Assembly: GCA_037893225.1 (NCBI GenBank)
Contig: JAZGUH010000483.1
Coordinates: 1,240,001 to 1,304,000 of the forward strand
Length of the DNA stretch: 64,000 nucleotides
Direction: 5' to 3'
From: Hippasteria phrygiana
Taxonomy: Eukaryota > Echinodermata > Asteroidea > Valvatida > Goniasteridae
Made by a program: the position numbers and the translations under genes. Of this stretch, positions 46,701 through 58,700 are shown one piece after another (the stretch's first letter is position 1; every line of letters begins with the position of its first letter). The notes beneath the pieces are model-generated. The model did not search any database, had not been told where the DNA came from, and saw only the letters and a list, made by a program, of their open reading frames with translations.

Positions 46701-49700
46701 GGAGCTACTAAGAGCAACATTTGCGGTTCATTCTACCCGTTCATGTGAGCGAGTCCGCTAAGCACAGGAAAGATTTGCAGCTAAGCAGCCAAACTTGCAT
46801 GCCAAGTGTCCTGCTTGTGACTTGTTCTAGTTTTGCTTAGCACGTAAATTTACTGGTAGTATTATCTGCTTAGCAGAAATTGGGCTCTGGGCTGTTATGA
46901 GAGTAAGATATGAATTAAGTTAAAAAAGTCGTATCCTCATTGAGTGATCCCCACAATGTCTCTTCCCAGGTTGTATCGTAAAGTTGGGGTGTGATCCCTG
47001 GCTATACGGCATTCTGGGTTTTTTGGTCGAATGTTGAGCCAGCTCAAATACAGCTGAAACACACAAAGGTCGCGTCCACCAAAAAGTGGTCCATAGAGTG
47101 ACATTGAGCCCCAGGAGACAGTGTCAGCACTGGTAGCCTTAGAGCTACGGTATGTTGTTTTGATGAAGTGAAGGACCCGGCAGCCATCGCTGAAGAGGCA
47201 GCCGTATTACGTATATTAAACTGTTTATCGGCCTAACAACATTTGTGTGTTTGTTTTACTTTGTGTATGGTTTGAAGTTGGACTATATAAAATATCCGCC
47301 CACCCACCCCCCACTGGCGAAGGGGTGTGGACGACAACCAAACAATTTTTTGTTTGGCCTTATTAACATTTCTGAAAATAAACTAGAGGCAAGTGTTTGT
47401 GGACAAACACAGGGCTGTTTCGAATTTTTGTATTGTTAGTTTGGATGTCAAATGTGTATGCAATATTTAAAGTTGTTTGTTAGTTAACAAAGACAGAGGG
47501 ATGAAGATGTTATTGGATGTGTGAAGGATTGGTTTAAAAAAGGAATCGTGTACAAATGCTATGGAAAATAGCCTAGCGAATGCCCCTTTAAGATCACATC
47601 ACATGACATGTAATGACTTCATCATAACGTCATGTCAATTTTCATCTATGACACCGGGTGGCATACCTAGATAGTGTGTTTCAACTGAATCGGACTTGTA
47701 CTTTTGTAGATATATGGCTTCGAAAAATGCCCCTTTAAGATGACGTCACGTGGCATGTGATGACGTCATCATGTATGTCTGTAATTCAAAAAGAATGTTA
47801 TAAGACGCCTGATTGTTTCTGTGCTTTTCACTGAATGCACTTGTTAAATACACAACTTTTTCTCTTCAACATTTTGTTTTCAGGCTTTTATTGGAGTAAC
47901 TTGCCTCTCAAATTTGAATCTTTATTAATATTATGTGATATGTTCTTCCTAAAAATGCATGTTGACATTGTGGCACGTAGGAAGCAATAAAAAGAATTCT
48001 TTGAAAACAAGACCTTTGAATGAAGAGAGTTATTTAATGAAGTCTTACTGGTATATTTTTATTACAGTATATAATTGAAAGAAAATACGGTCTTATTAAC
48101 CCTAATAGTCTTGAATTCTCCAATTGTAATATGATTTTCCACACACCCTAGGGAGGTACAGTTAAATGCAAGGAAAGTTCGACATAGTCTTGCTGGTCAA
48201 AAGTTTCTCTGCCACAATTGACAAACCTGTCAACTTTTTAGCGCAAGAGGGCGGTAGTACTTAAAAAAAATACTCCTCTGGTTGGGTTTAGTGAATTGTA
48301 GAGGGCAGCATACGAGTTTACTGGTAAAAATTAGTTCACGGATTTTGTCCGGTGCCGCCTAGCATGCACTGTATACCAAACTTAACTAACAATTTAAGGC
48401 AAACACACACATAGAGCGGTGGGTGAGACCGAAGCATACACCCTGTAGTGTTTGAAGACGAAAAACCAGTAATTAACGCAACACACCTTAAAGATTGGAC
48501 GGCTGAAACAAACTTGATTTGAGCAGTAGAAAATCACAGAACGCATTTTTTTTAATACATTGGGAATTATAAACTTTAAATTAAAGTAAGGTAATCCAAA
48601 ATACGATTGAGACAACATTTACTTGAGTGGAACAAAATACAACAACTATTTTTGAAAATTATGTTAAATCCTCCCAAATCACAGAACGTAAAACTTGTTT
48701 ACCTATGACCTAAACAACCTATTTCAAAAAGAATTACAATAAGAATTTCGAAATTAGCATGTTCAGTTGATGAGATAGGCCTTATAGCTTAAAGATTCAA
48801 AAGTAAAAAAATTACTATAAAATCATATGATGACGTCACCATAACGGCGCATCAATTTTCATATATAACACATGCCGGCCTACAAGCATTCCAGACACAA
48901 AATTGTTTAAGATAATCTACTGGGCTACCTAGATATTACTTTTCAACTTAATCTGACTTCTACTTCGGTAAAAATATGCTTCGAAAAATGCCCCTTTCAG
49001 ATGACGTCAGATGACGTCACGTGACATGTGATGACGTCATCATGACGTAAAAGTTCGGCACACATTGTGAGCAGTTGGGGTAAGTGTCTGCCAAGTTTAA
49101 AAGTAGCCAAACTGGCCGGTAAGAAAGAAAACGTTTACAAATGCTATGGGCAATAATCTAGCGAGTGCCCCTTTAAGATGACACCACGTGACATGTTATG
49201 ACTTGATCATAACGTCATGTCAATGTTCATCTATAACACCCGGTGGCATACCTAGATATTACGTTCCAACTTAATCGGACTTGTACTTTTGTAAATATAT
49301 GGCTTCGAAAAATGCCCCTTTAAGATGACGTCATGTGACATGTGATGACGTCATTATGACGTAAAAGTTCGGCACACATTGTGAGCAGTTGGGGTAAGTG
49401 TCTGCCAAGTTTAAAAGTAGCCAAACTGGCCGGTAAGAAAGAAAACGTTTACAAATGCTATGGGCAATATTCTAGCGACTTGAAAAAAGATTTTTGTGAT
49501 GACGTCATCATGACGTCACACAATTTTCGCTTTTTAGGGCATATCTTGAGACATACCAAAGCTATAACAAAAAGAATTTTGAAAATATCTTGTTTTGTTC
49601 GCTAGATATATTGAAAAGAATGTTACGATTCCAAAAATTTAACAATTCAGCGACTTGAAAAAAGACTACAAATCAACCCTTTTTATAAACAGCATGCTCA

Positions 49701-52700
49701 TTTAAGCCATGGTTATCTGCCCTTCCCAGAATTCCTTTGTGTTATATTGAATTTGGTCAAAATTTTGAAATGGCTCCTATTTCTTACTTGAGTGAGCCAC
49801 GATCATGAAATTTTGGAATTACGTACAGAAAAATTCAATGTATACATTTTTGTAATCGGATTGACCCTTACATGCGTAAAAAAAAAAAAAATATTGTTGA
49901 TGACGTCATCATGACGTCATCATGACGTCACACAATTTTCGCCTTTTAGGGCATATCTTTGAGACATACCAAAGCTATAACAAAAATAATTTTTAAAATA
50001 TCTTGTTTTGTTCGCTAGATATATTGAAAAGAATGTTACGATTTTAAAACTTCAAAAATTCAGCGACTTGAAAAAAGACTAGAAATCAACCCCTTTTATA
50101 AACAGCAAGCTCATAATAGCCATGGTTATCAGCCCGTCCCAGAATTCCTTTGTGTTATATTGAATTTGGTCTAAATTTTGAAATGGCTGTCATTTCTTAC
50201 TTGAGTGAGCCACGATCATGAAATTTTTGAATTGGGTACAGGAAAATTCAATATATACATTTTTGTAATCGGATTGACCCTTACATGCGTTTACAAAAAA
50301 ACGAATTTTTGATGACGTCATCATGACGTCACACAATTTTCGCATTTTAGGGCATATCTTTGAGACATACCAAAGCTATAACAAAAATAATTTTGAAAAT
50401 ATCTTGTTTTGTTCGCTAGATATATTAAAAAGAATGTTACGATTTTCAAATTTCAAAAATTCATAAAAAATCATGTGATGACGTCATCATGACGTAAAAG
50501 TTCGGCATGCATTCTGAGCAGTTGGTCTAAGTGTCTGTTAAGTTTAAAGGCAATCGGCTGCATCAAAGTAGCCAAAGTGCCTGGTAGAAAGAAAACGTGT
50601 ACAAATGCTATGGGCAAAAGTCTGAAAAAGAAGCAAAAAAAAAAAAAAAAATCTTAACGAAAACAAGGGCTGTTTCGTAAAACTACGAAACAGCCAATTA
50701 CATAAATATAGATATAATAGATGCCAACAAACCCCAAAAATATATAATGAAGATTTTTGTGCCCTCTTTACATAGAACAGCCCTGTGTGTGTTTTTGCAT
50801 TGCGTGACATAATACCCTTTTTTTGAGTGGGTCACATTTCACTTCTGCTGTTCTTTGTTTAGAGCCCAAACTAAAGAGTGAGACATTTATAAAAGTATGT
50901 TCAACTCACCTGCAGCTTCTGCCCGTTTCTTTCCAGTTCCGAAGCCGGTGGTGACAACTCCATAGCCAAGACCAGGGAACAGGCTCTGGGTGTTGGCCCT
51001 TCCTCGTCGGCCCGTCTCTTTCTTGTTCTCTTTATCTCTCTCCTCTTCCCCCTGGATGCTGATGGACAGTTGATGCTGGATATCTACGGCCAGCTCCAAG
51101 ACGATCTCATCGTCACTCTTGCCCGTCCTGAGATCAATGAGACTCGGTTATTTAGGATGTCGGGCCAATCTGATGGAGCTGTTAAAGAGCAACTCCAACG
51201 ATTCCCAACTTTTCTTGGGTTTCGATTTAATTGGGAAGAGCTATGTCAAATAAAACAGATACATGTACTTGTCAAGATCTCCATCTTTGACACCGGTTTT
51301 TATGTAAAAAATTCATTTTTTGTTGCCTTTCTTTCCGCGAGTCTATCCCAGTTTCGTGAAAAGGAGCGTGACGTCAAAGCTCATTTACATCTAATGAATA
51401 TTTATTTCTGACGCATTACTGTTGAGCATGCAACAACACGACACGTACACATGCACATAACATCGCGTGCGGCTTTCTCCGGTACTACATCATGTTTTTT
51501 TTTCATTTCTCAACAGCGCCACCAGCGGCCAATTTGTGGAAATTGTTCATAAACTCGACAGAAAATGCTAATAATTTCTCGCAAAATAACACAACATTGA
51601 GATGCAAAACAAACATGATTTTGTAATGAATAAGTAATTTATTATATATTGAACACAATAAGATTTAATTCTAACACTTTTCAAAACCGTTGGAGTTGCT
51701 CTTTAATAAAAGCACAACATGCTGCTGAGACAGAGAAGCTTCTGTTCACATTCCTACTTACCCAATCATCTGAGCCGTCAGTCTAGGCTGTACACTGAGC
51801 ACTGTGTCCATGAGTCTCTTGGCCTGGCTCTCTCTGTAAGCTTTTTCGGCATTGGAGTGCATGCCAAATACCTCAGGAGAATCAGTATCCGGGAGGCCCT
51901 CGATGTACCGCCGACTCTCCGCTAGAGAGAAACTATTGGGCAGCGGATGGTACACCTTTTAAAGAATAGATAGTAAGACTAATAATTACTTCTAAAGTAA
52001 CCCGTCTTAACCACTTGTGTCTGGCTGTTATTGATGGGGGCTGGTATGCTGAGAACGGGCTGTGCAGCTAAACGTAAATGCAAACATAAGGCACCACACT
52101 GAATAGAGTGGTCCTATTTGTCGCACTTGGAGCCCCCATTCGTGTGAATGATGAAAGCTTTGTTTGAAAAAGCTCCATCTATTCGTTACACTCTGATTCA
52201 AGAACAATATAGTTCAAACATGAAGGGATTGAGTACGTGCAGTAATGTGCATATAGATGACAACTGACCAGGCAATCTTTTTAAAACCGCGGCTATGGCG
52301 GTATCAACTGAGGCATTTTCACATATCAACGCCTTTGCAACTCGGACTCCCTCCCAAAACCTTCAATTTGATGTTGGATTCTATATTTACTACTAATAAT
52401 CTAACAGGTACCTCAAATTAAAGGGACACATTGCTTTGGATTTTGCGATTTGGGCTATAAAACTGAAATGGATATGGTTGGGAAGCTTTTTTTAAAGTAG
52501 AATATAAAGATTCACATAACTATCCCTTCAAATTGCATGGTTTTTGTTTAATTTCGTGACAAATAACGGTCCACCATTTTGTAGAACCAAATTTTTGACT
52601 CCACAAAATGGCGGATCGTGTTCACCAGTCGTATTTCCAGTCGCAGCTGGTTGAAGTACGTTCTGTTGATCCATTTTGATGTACTGTGGCACGGCGCGCA

Positions 52701-55700
52701 GCACTGGCGATATGTGTCGCGAGGTAGAGAATGGTACCTGGCGATCATCTGATAGGTTTACAAGGCCACTGGCTGCGGCGCCAGCCTAAAGACTCTTACA
52801 GCGTATTTTGCGCATTATTAGACAGTAGTATTTACTACTGGAAATAAATCTATGTTTCGCGGGTCAGATGTCAGGGACCAGAGGCCAATTTTTTGTTTTG
52901 TAATCACTACTCACTAATTACAACACATTATACGTGTTTTTTTGCATGAACAACTCCTATAAAAGATAAGGAACATTTCCAAATAGCAAAATTTCATGAC
53001 ATTTGAAGGCAATGTGTCCCTTTAATATTTTTATAGAGTACAGTTGGTGGTTGCGCAGGATCTTCTGGGGCCCAAATAGCTCTATGCCTGACCAGCACAC
53101 ACATCCTCACATATGCACCCATACGGGGTACTTCTATTGTAGACTTTACTTTCCTTCTTTTATTCTCCTTTGTCCCTATTGAAATCTCAAAACCCATAGC
53201 TTTAACTTTGTGGGGTACCTGGATTTCTAAAGACTCCCTCGTGGGATACCATTGTCCCCATTGTTACCCTTTCTTCCCAGTACCCCGTAAGGAAACTAAT
53301 GTAAGAACACTATCCTGACACAGCCTTACCTTGTCCGGTGAGTAGCTATAGGTGGGCTGGAGTGCCTCGGGGCAGTAAAAGGAATTCAAGATGCTGATCA
53401 GACATCGCCGGTCCCAGGAGTCGGTCACGCGTCCACCGTAGGCCACCTCACCGGTCAGATAGCGCAGGGCCTCCCAAGGTGGCTCCTGGTGAGTGGTCAA
53501 CAGCAACTGCAGGACTTGGATGGACACCTGGGTCAAAGGTCACAGTACATTGGTTATTTATCACAAGATCGAAAAGATTTCAGTTTTGAGGCTTTGCATG
53601 GTGGAATATCGATATCGTTTATCTCAACTAACGAGAGGTATGGGTTCTGAAAAGATCCTTATCGCACAACTCGTATCTCAACCTTCATTAAGTGAGAAGG
53701 GTTCAAGGGAGAACCAATTTCGTGCAACTCGTTTTCTCTACTGTCGATAAGTGAGAACCATAAGTGTGAACCATATTAACCCGTGAAGTCCCCATGGTTC
53801 TCCCCTGAACCACATTTCAGAACCCATACCTCTCGTTAGTTGAGATAAACACATGGTGTTACCACAAACCGAAACGATATCGAAAAGATTCTTATCATAA
53901 AATATTCTTAAGTATGTTCATCTTTTTAGCTCCATTGTCGACTCTTTTTTATTTATTTCAAAAATAATTTGGAAGTCAAGAAAACCCTGAAGCTGTTATA
54001 TCCATTCTCTGACTGAAAATTTCAATTCAAGGGATTCCCCCGTGAACGAAAAGAAAACTATTTTTTGAATGAAAAAAAATCAAGAAGATTACCCTATACA
54101 TTAACACTATGAGAATTAGGAGTGTCCTGATTCATGTCTAAATTTAAACTGAATACATTTTCAAAGTGAACAAAGAAACTGGCAGGAGCGGGATTCGAAC
54201 CTGCGACCTCCGGAATACCGTACCGGCGCTCTACCAATCTTGCCCTATGTTGGCGTTCTCCAAAATTGTCAGTATCTTTGTTCGGGTGGGCGCTAGTCAG
54301 AAGTCATAAACCCAGAATGCTGTATAGCCAGGGATCACACCCAATTTTACGATACAACCTGGGAACCGACATTGTGGGGATCACTCAATGAGGATACGAC
54401 TTTAAATTTAAACTTATTACATCCATTTACTTAGTCGCTGATTTATTGTGGAATGCCTTATTAGATATTTAATGCCAAGAGCAATTCAATTACCAATCAT
54501 GAATGATCTTCTCTGTGTAGCTTACTCAAGCTCAGAAGGGGCTTGTGACTTGCACCCAGAAAAATTCTGAATGCAGGTTTTTGTATTAAGCTAATAACAT
54601 TTTTGAGCAAGTTTTAAAATTAATTGAAACCAAAATTTTGTTTCTCCAAAAAACAAAACAAAACTAGCCTTGCAAATTTGTTAACTTTCCAAAGATAGTC
54701 TTAGCCAGCCTGCCCACCCTCTCCAAATTGCTCTTCAAGAACCATTACAAGTCAAACTATACATACCTCTAAGTCCGATGCGCTAAACTCATAGATGATA
54801 TTCCATCCCAGCGCGCCATACTTCCGTCTCTCATTGATGATAGCATTAAAGAAACAGAGACCAAACAGTAAGTCTCTCCAGGCGGGGCCGGGGGAGGGGC
54901 TATCCCATAGATCCTCCGAGACGGTACTACCCAAGGAACGCAGCAGGTTGGCTTTCAGACCCTGGGGTGACTCCACTGTCATCTAATGGAGGAGAGTAAG
55001 AAGACGCAGCCCCTTTTTCAGAAACCCTTTTGGTACAAGGCCTGGGTCTCCCATCCTTCATTGCCTACTTGGATCTATGCTGCTCAGTAAACTCACGCAT
55101 GTCACCTACTCCCATCCAGACTGTGAGTTATTAGAGGGGTGGGGTGACTTTTGTACCCAATTATGTGCTAGTGTTGGGATAACATTCGGTTTGAATTCCA
55201 CCATTCAGTTTCGATTTTGGATATTCGAAAGCAACCTAAAAATCAAGCCTTCCATTTTTTGTGACACAGGCTAAAGAAAACAACTGCATCTTCCTCCAAT
55301 TTGCTCCATGGTCTCTGACTGCATTCACTCGCTTGTGGTCTTCTTGGTATATAAATAGCCTGCCCATTTTTTTTTTTTAACATTACAGCTCTGGAGTGTT
55401 TTTGTAAAGGCCCAGTGGTCACTGAATCCTGTAAACTATAGAGTCATTACGAGGGCTCATCACTTTTTGTTGGCATGCCGATGAGCTAGATGGGAACTTC
55501 CGGTGAAATCGGACCACCGTTATTTGGTATGAATAAAATTTGGATTTAACCGGATTTTGAAATCTCTGATTTCTCCTACAGCTAGTTTGTGCAATGATTT
55601 TTTCAACCCATCTCTCATTTTGACTAAACTGGTTCACAAATATCAGACCAGGGGTGATAGTGGCAAAAAATAAAAAATACACGAAATCGATGAAAAATCC

Positions 55701-58700
55701 AAACAAAATCTACGAGAGGACCACAGATCAACATATAAGTTGTATTTGCCTAAAGGCACCCCCTTAAAATATCCGTTTTTATTGGTCTATATCCACTTTT
55801 ACAGGTAAAAACACCTTAGGAATTGCACATTGCAAAAGAGATTCTTTAAAAATTCTGAAATCCCGACAAAAAATCCTGACAAATCTCCGCCCTGTCAAAC
55901 TTTGTTTTGAGCCACATGACATAGCAGGCCAATATTGATGGGTTTTTACCTTCATTCCTGTCTGGAGGATACTGACGGGGAAACGAGGATCTGGCTTGGA
56001 GCTCAACCAAAGACGGAACTGGGGATCGATGTCGGCATTGGGCTTACTGAAGCTGTTCGTAGAACAAAAAGACAGCAAACTACATTCACCAAGTTTTGAG
56101 ATAAGACACAGTGAGGTGTAAACATATGAGTTAGATTCTCAGACAATCTGTCAATATTAGTGTTACTAAAATGATTTTTGTGTTAACCCTGCAGTGTGCC
56201 ATGACAATATACACGCACTGTTACACCACGGTGACCTACAAAACAACGCCATGGCACACCGCAGAGTTATAAAGCCTCAATAAACGACACAATTCTGACA
56301 AATTTAGACATATTGGCAAACTTCCGAGGGCATCTGAAAGGCTTTCCACATACACCAAGAATGCACAAAAATGTAATTCACTTTGTTACACAATAATAGA
56401 CTGCCAACATACAAAAATTAACTAAAACACTAAACCCTATACAAGAATGGAAGCTGGATGAGCCAACCTCAAATAAATAAATCCGGACGTACCCTTCAAC
56501 GATGGCCTGGAGGCGTGGCATGAAAGACGCCGCCAGATGGCAGTTCTGCAGGAACACCCAGCGTCCCTTTAGTATCTGGGCCTTGGCAATCAACTCCTCC
56601 GCCTTGGGACCCTGGCCACGCCCGAGGGAGATCATGTCGACGTGGAGTGTACTACCTCGCTGCTCACGGGCAAACCGCATCAGCTCAGCAGTGGGGTCCA
56701 CACCTTGGGTAAAATGATCAGAAATAATCATTTTTGAAAATGAAAAACTCACATGAGCAGGATTTGAACCTGCAACCTTCGCAGTATCGTACCATTATAA
56801 CAAACTAAGCTATGCTGTCTAAATATCTTTGTTGCGGGAGGGGGCCGCTAGACGGAGGCCATCAGCCCATAATGCAGTACAGGAAGGGGTTATGCCCCAA
56901 CTTTACGATACAACCTTGGTAGTGTCAATAAGGGGATCACTCAATGAAGATACGACTTCTAAAAAACGACCAACCAATGAACCGAACAAATCACCCACCA
57001 GCAAATCAATCAATCAACAATAAGCTAGCTATCTAATCAGTAATTGACTAACTGACTGACTTACCAGGTGACAAGATGAATATTAGGGGATGCTTTGCAC
57101 TGGACTCATCAAAGACTTCTTTCATGTCAAACCCACCGGCCGACAAGAACTTGGTCCCCATCAGATCCTCCACAAAATAGCGGATGGAGGAGACCAGGGT
57201 GTCCGGACGCAGCACAGAGATGAGAATCAGGCGTTGGAAGGGCTGAAGGACTTCCCAGTTGAAGGGACTTCCCAAGGAAGGGTTGGCATCAGGTGGAAGA
57301 GGGGCTGGGAATGGACACACAAACATTATGGGAAGAAAATTCATGGACAAGGTAAAACAACAGAAATCCGTTTGTCAGAAGTTTTTCTTTCTTTCTGAAA
57401 AATGCATAGGAAAACATTTTCTACCATTTTCTACACAAAGGTCATCTGATTTAAAAGAAGACTGTGTCAGGTTGCAGAGGTCATTTTGCAATGATAAAAA
57501 CAATTTAAAGGAGATTTCCAGGCTCTATAATATTTTATCTAGTCTAAAAGAACATACACTAACATACAGACTGCACCAAGAGTTGGATTTTCTTTGTTAT
57601 GGAGAACGACACACGCGCCCTTTATATTTACGATTTCTTGCCATTCAGCAGTACAAAGGGCGCATCCATACTGTTCGAAATTCCCGGGACATCCGGGAGA
57701 TTATGACGTAGTGTCCGCACCTCAATGGAAACCCATGGTTGGCTACGTGCGGTATGCACTGGTATCACACCTAGACGCAGCTTACTGCATATGAATACGT
57801 ATGTTTTATAAGGCGCCCGACTATTGCGTGTACGCGTAAGGCTGATGTTTACTTCAACTTGACGTGCTGCAATTTATCGTGGTTTTTCGTATTCTTTTAG
57901 AAGAGCACAAAGTCTGTTCTGGTCGGAAAGAAAATATGTTAGGCACTGCATCATCTCGAAGATTCTTAGCCTACCCCAGGAGAACTGCCTGCCGATTTTC
58001 CTCGAAGCAATCTGGTTCGAAGTCGTCGCGTTTTTATATTGTTCAGCCATGTCTTACAAATATCCGGCCGTTTGGGGATTGGGAATTTGGAAGAAGCTGA
58101 GACCTTTTAGAGAATTCGGTTTATTTGAGCAGCCAAAAGCTTGCCAAATGGTCATGATGTTGCTGTACTACAGCACGACCGAGTTTTGCTTTAGCAGTCA
58201 GGCAAACATTCGCCAGAAATATGGAAAACAGACAACACTGCCACGTTCTCGTGTGTGTTGCATGTATGGAAATGGTTCACTGCACTCGCACAGCTCAGGC
58301 CGCGGGGCCGGCCGGGTACCCGGCCAGTCGGCTTGGTAGTGCAGCCACTACGTCACAGTATCCCGGATGTACCGATATTCCAGAGCAAAAGGGCGGCTCG
58401 CATGACGGCAGGCGTGTTATGAAAAAACCTCCGGTTTATACGATTACCGAAACCAATCAAAATGAAATAAAAAGTAAGTCACAATTGCAATTAACGTTCT
58501 TTAACATTATGTTATTATAAACTCAGGGTAGACTTTCCCTTTAAGGACCCAAAAAAAAATAAAAAATCCGGAAATCTGAAGACGTCTCACAAAAAATCCG
58601 GAAATCATGACAAATCCGGAGAAATCTCACCATTGAATCGTATTAGACATAATTTGGCATGGAACATGCACAATCTGAGACAAACCTTGTCAATACATTT

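Noticed and set aside
57594..58520. Cluster of + strand frames between dynein exons 1 and 2
   Set aside because: They overlap one another inside a TTAA-ended repeat and have no recognisable domain.
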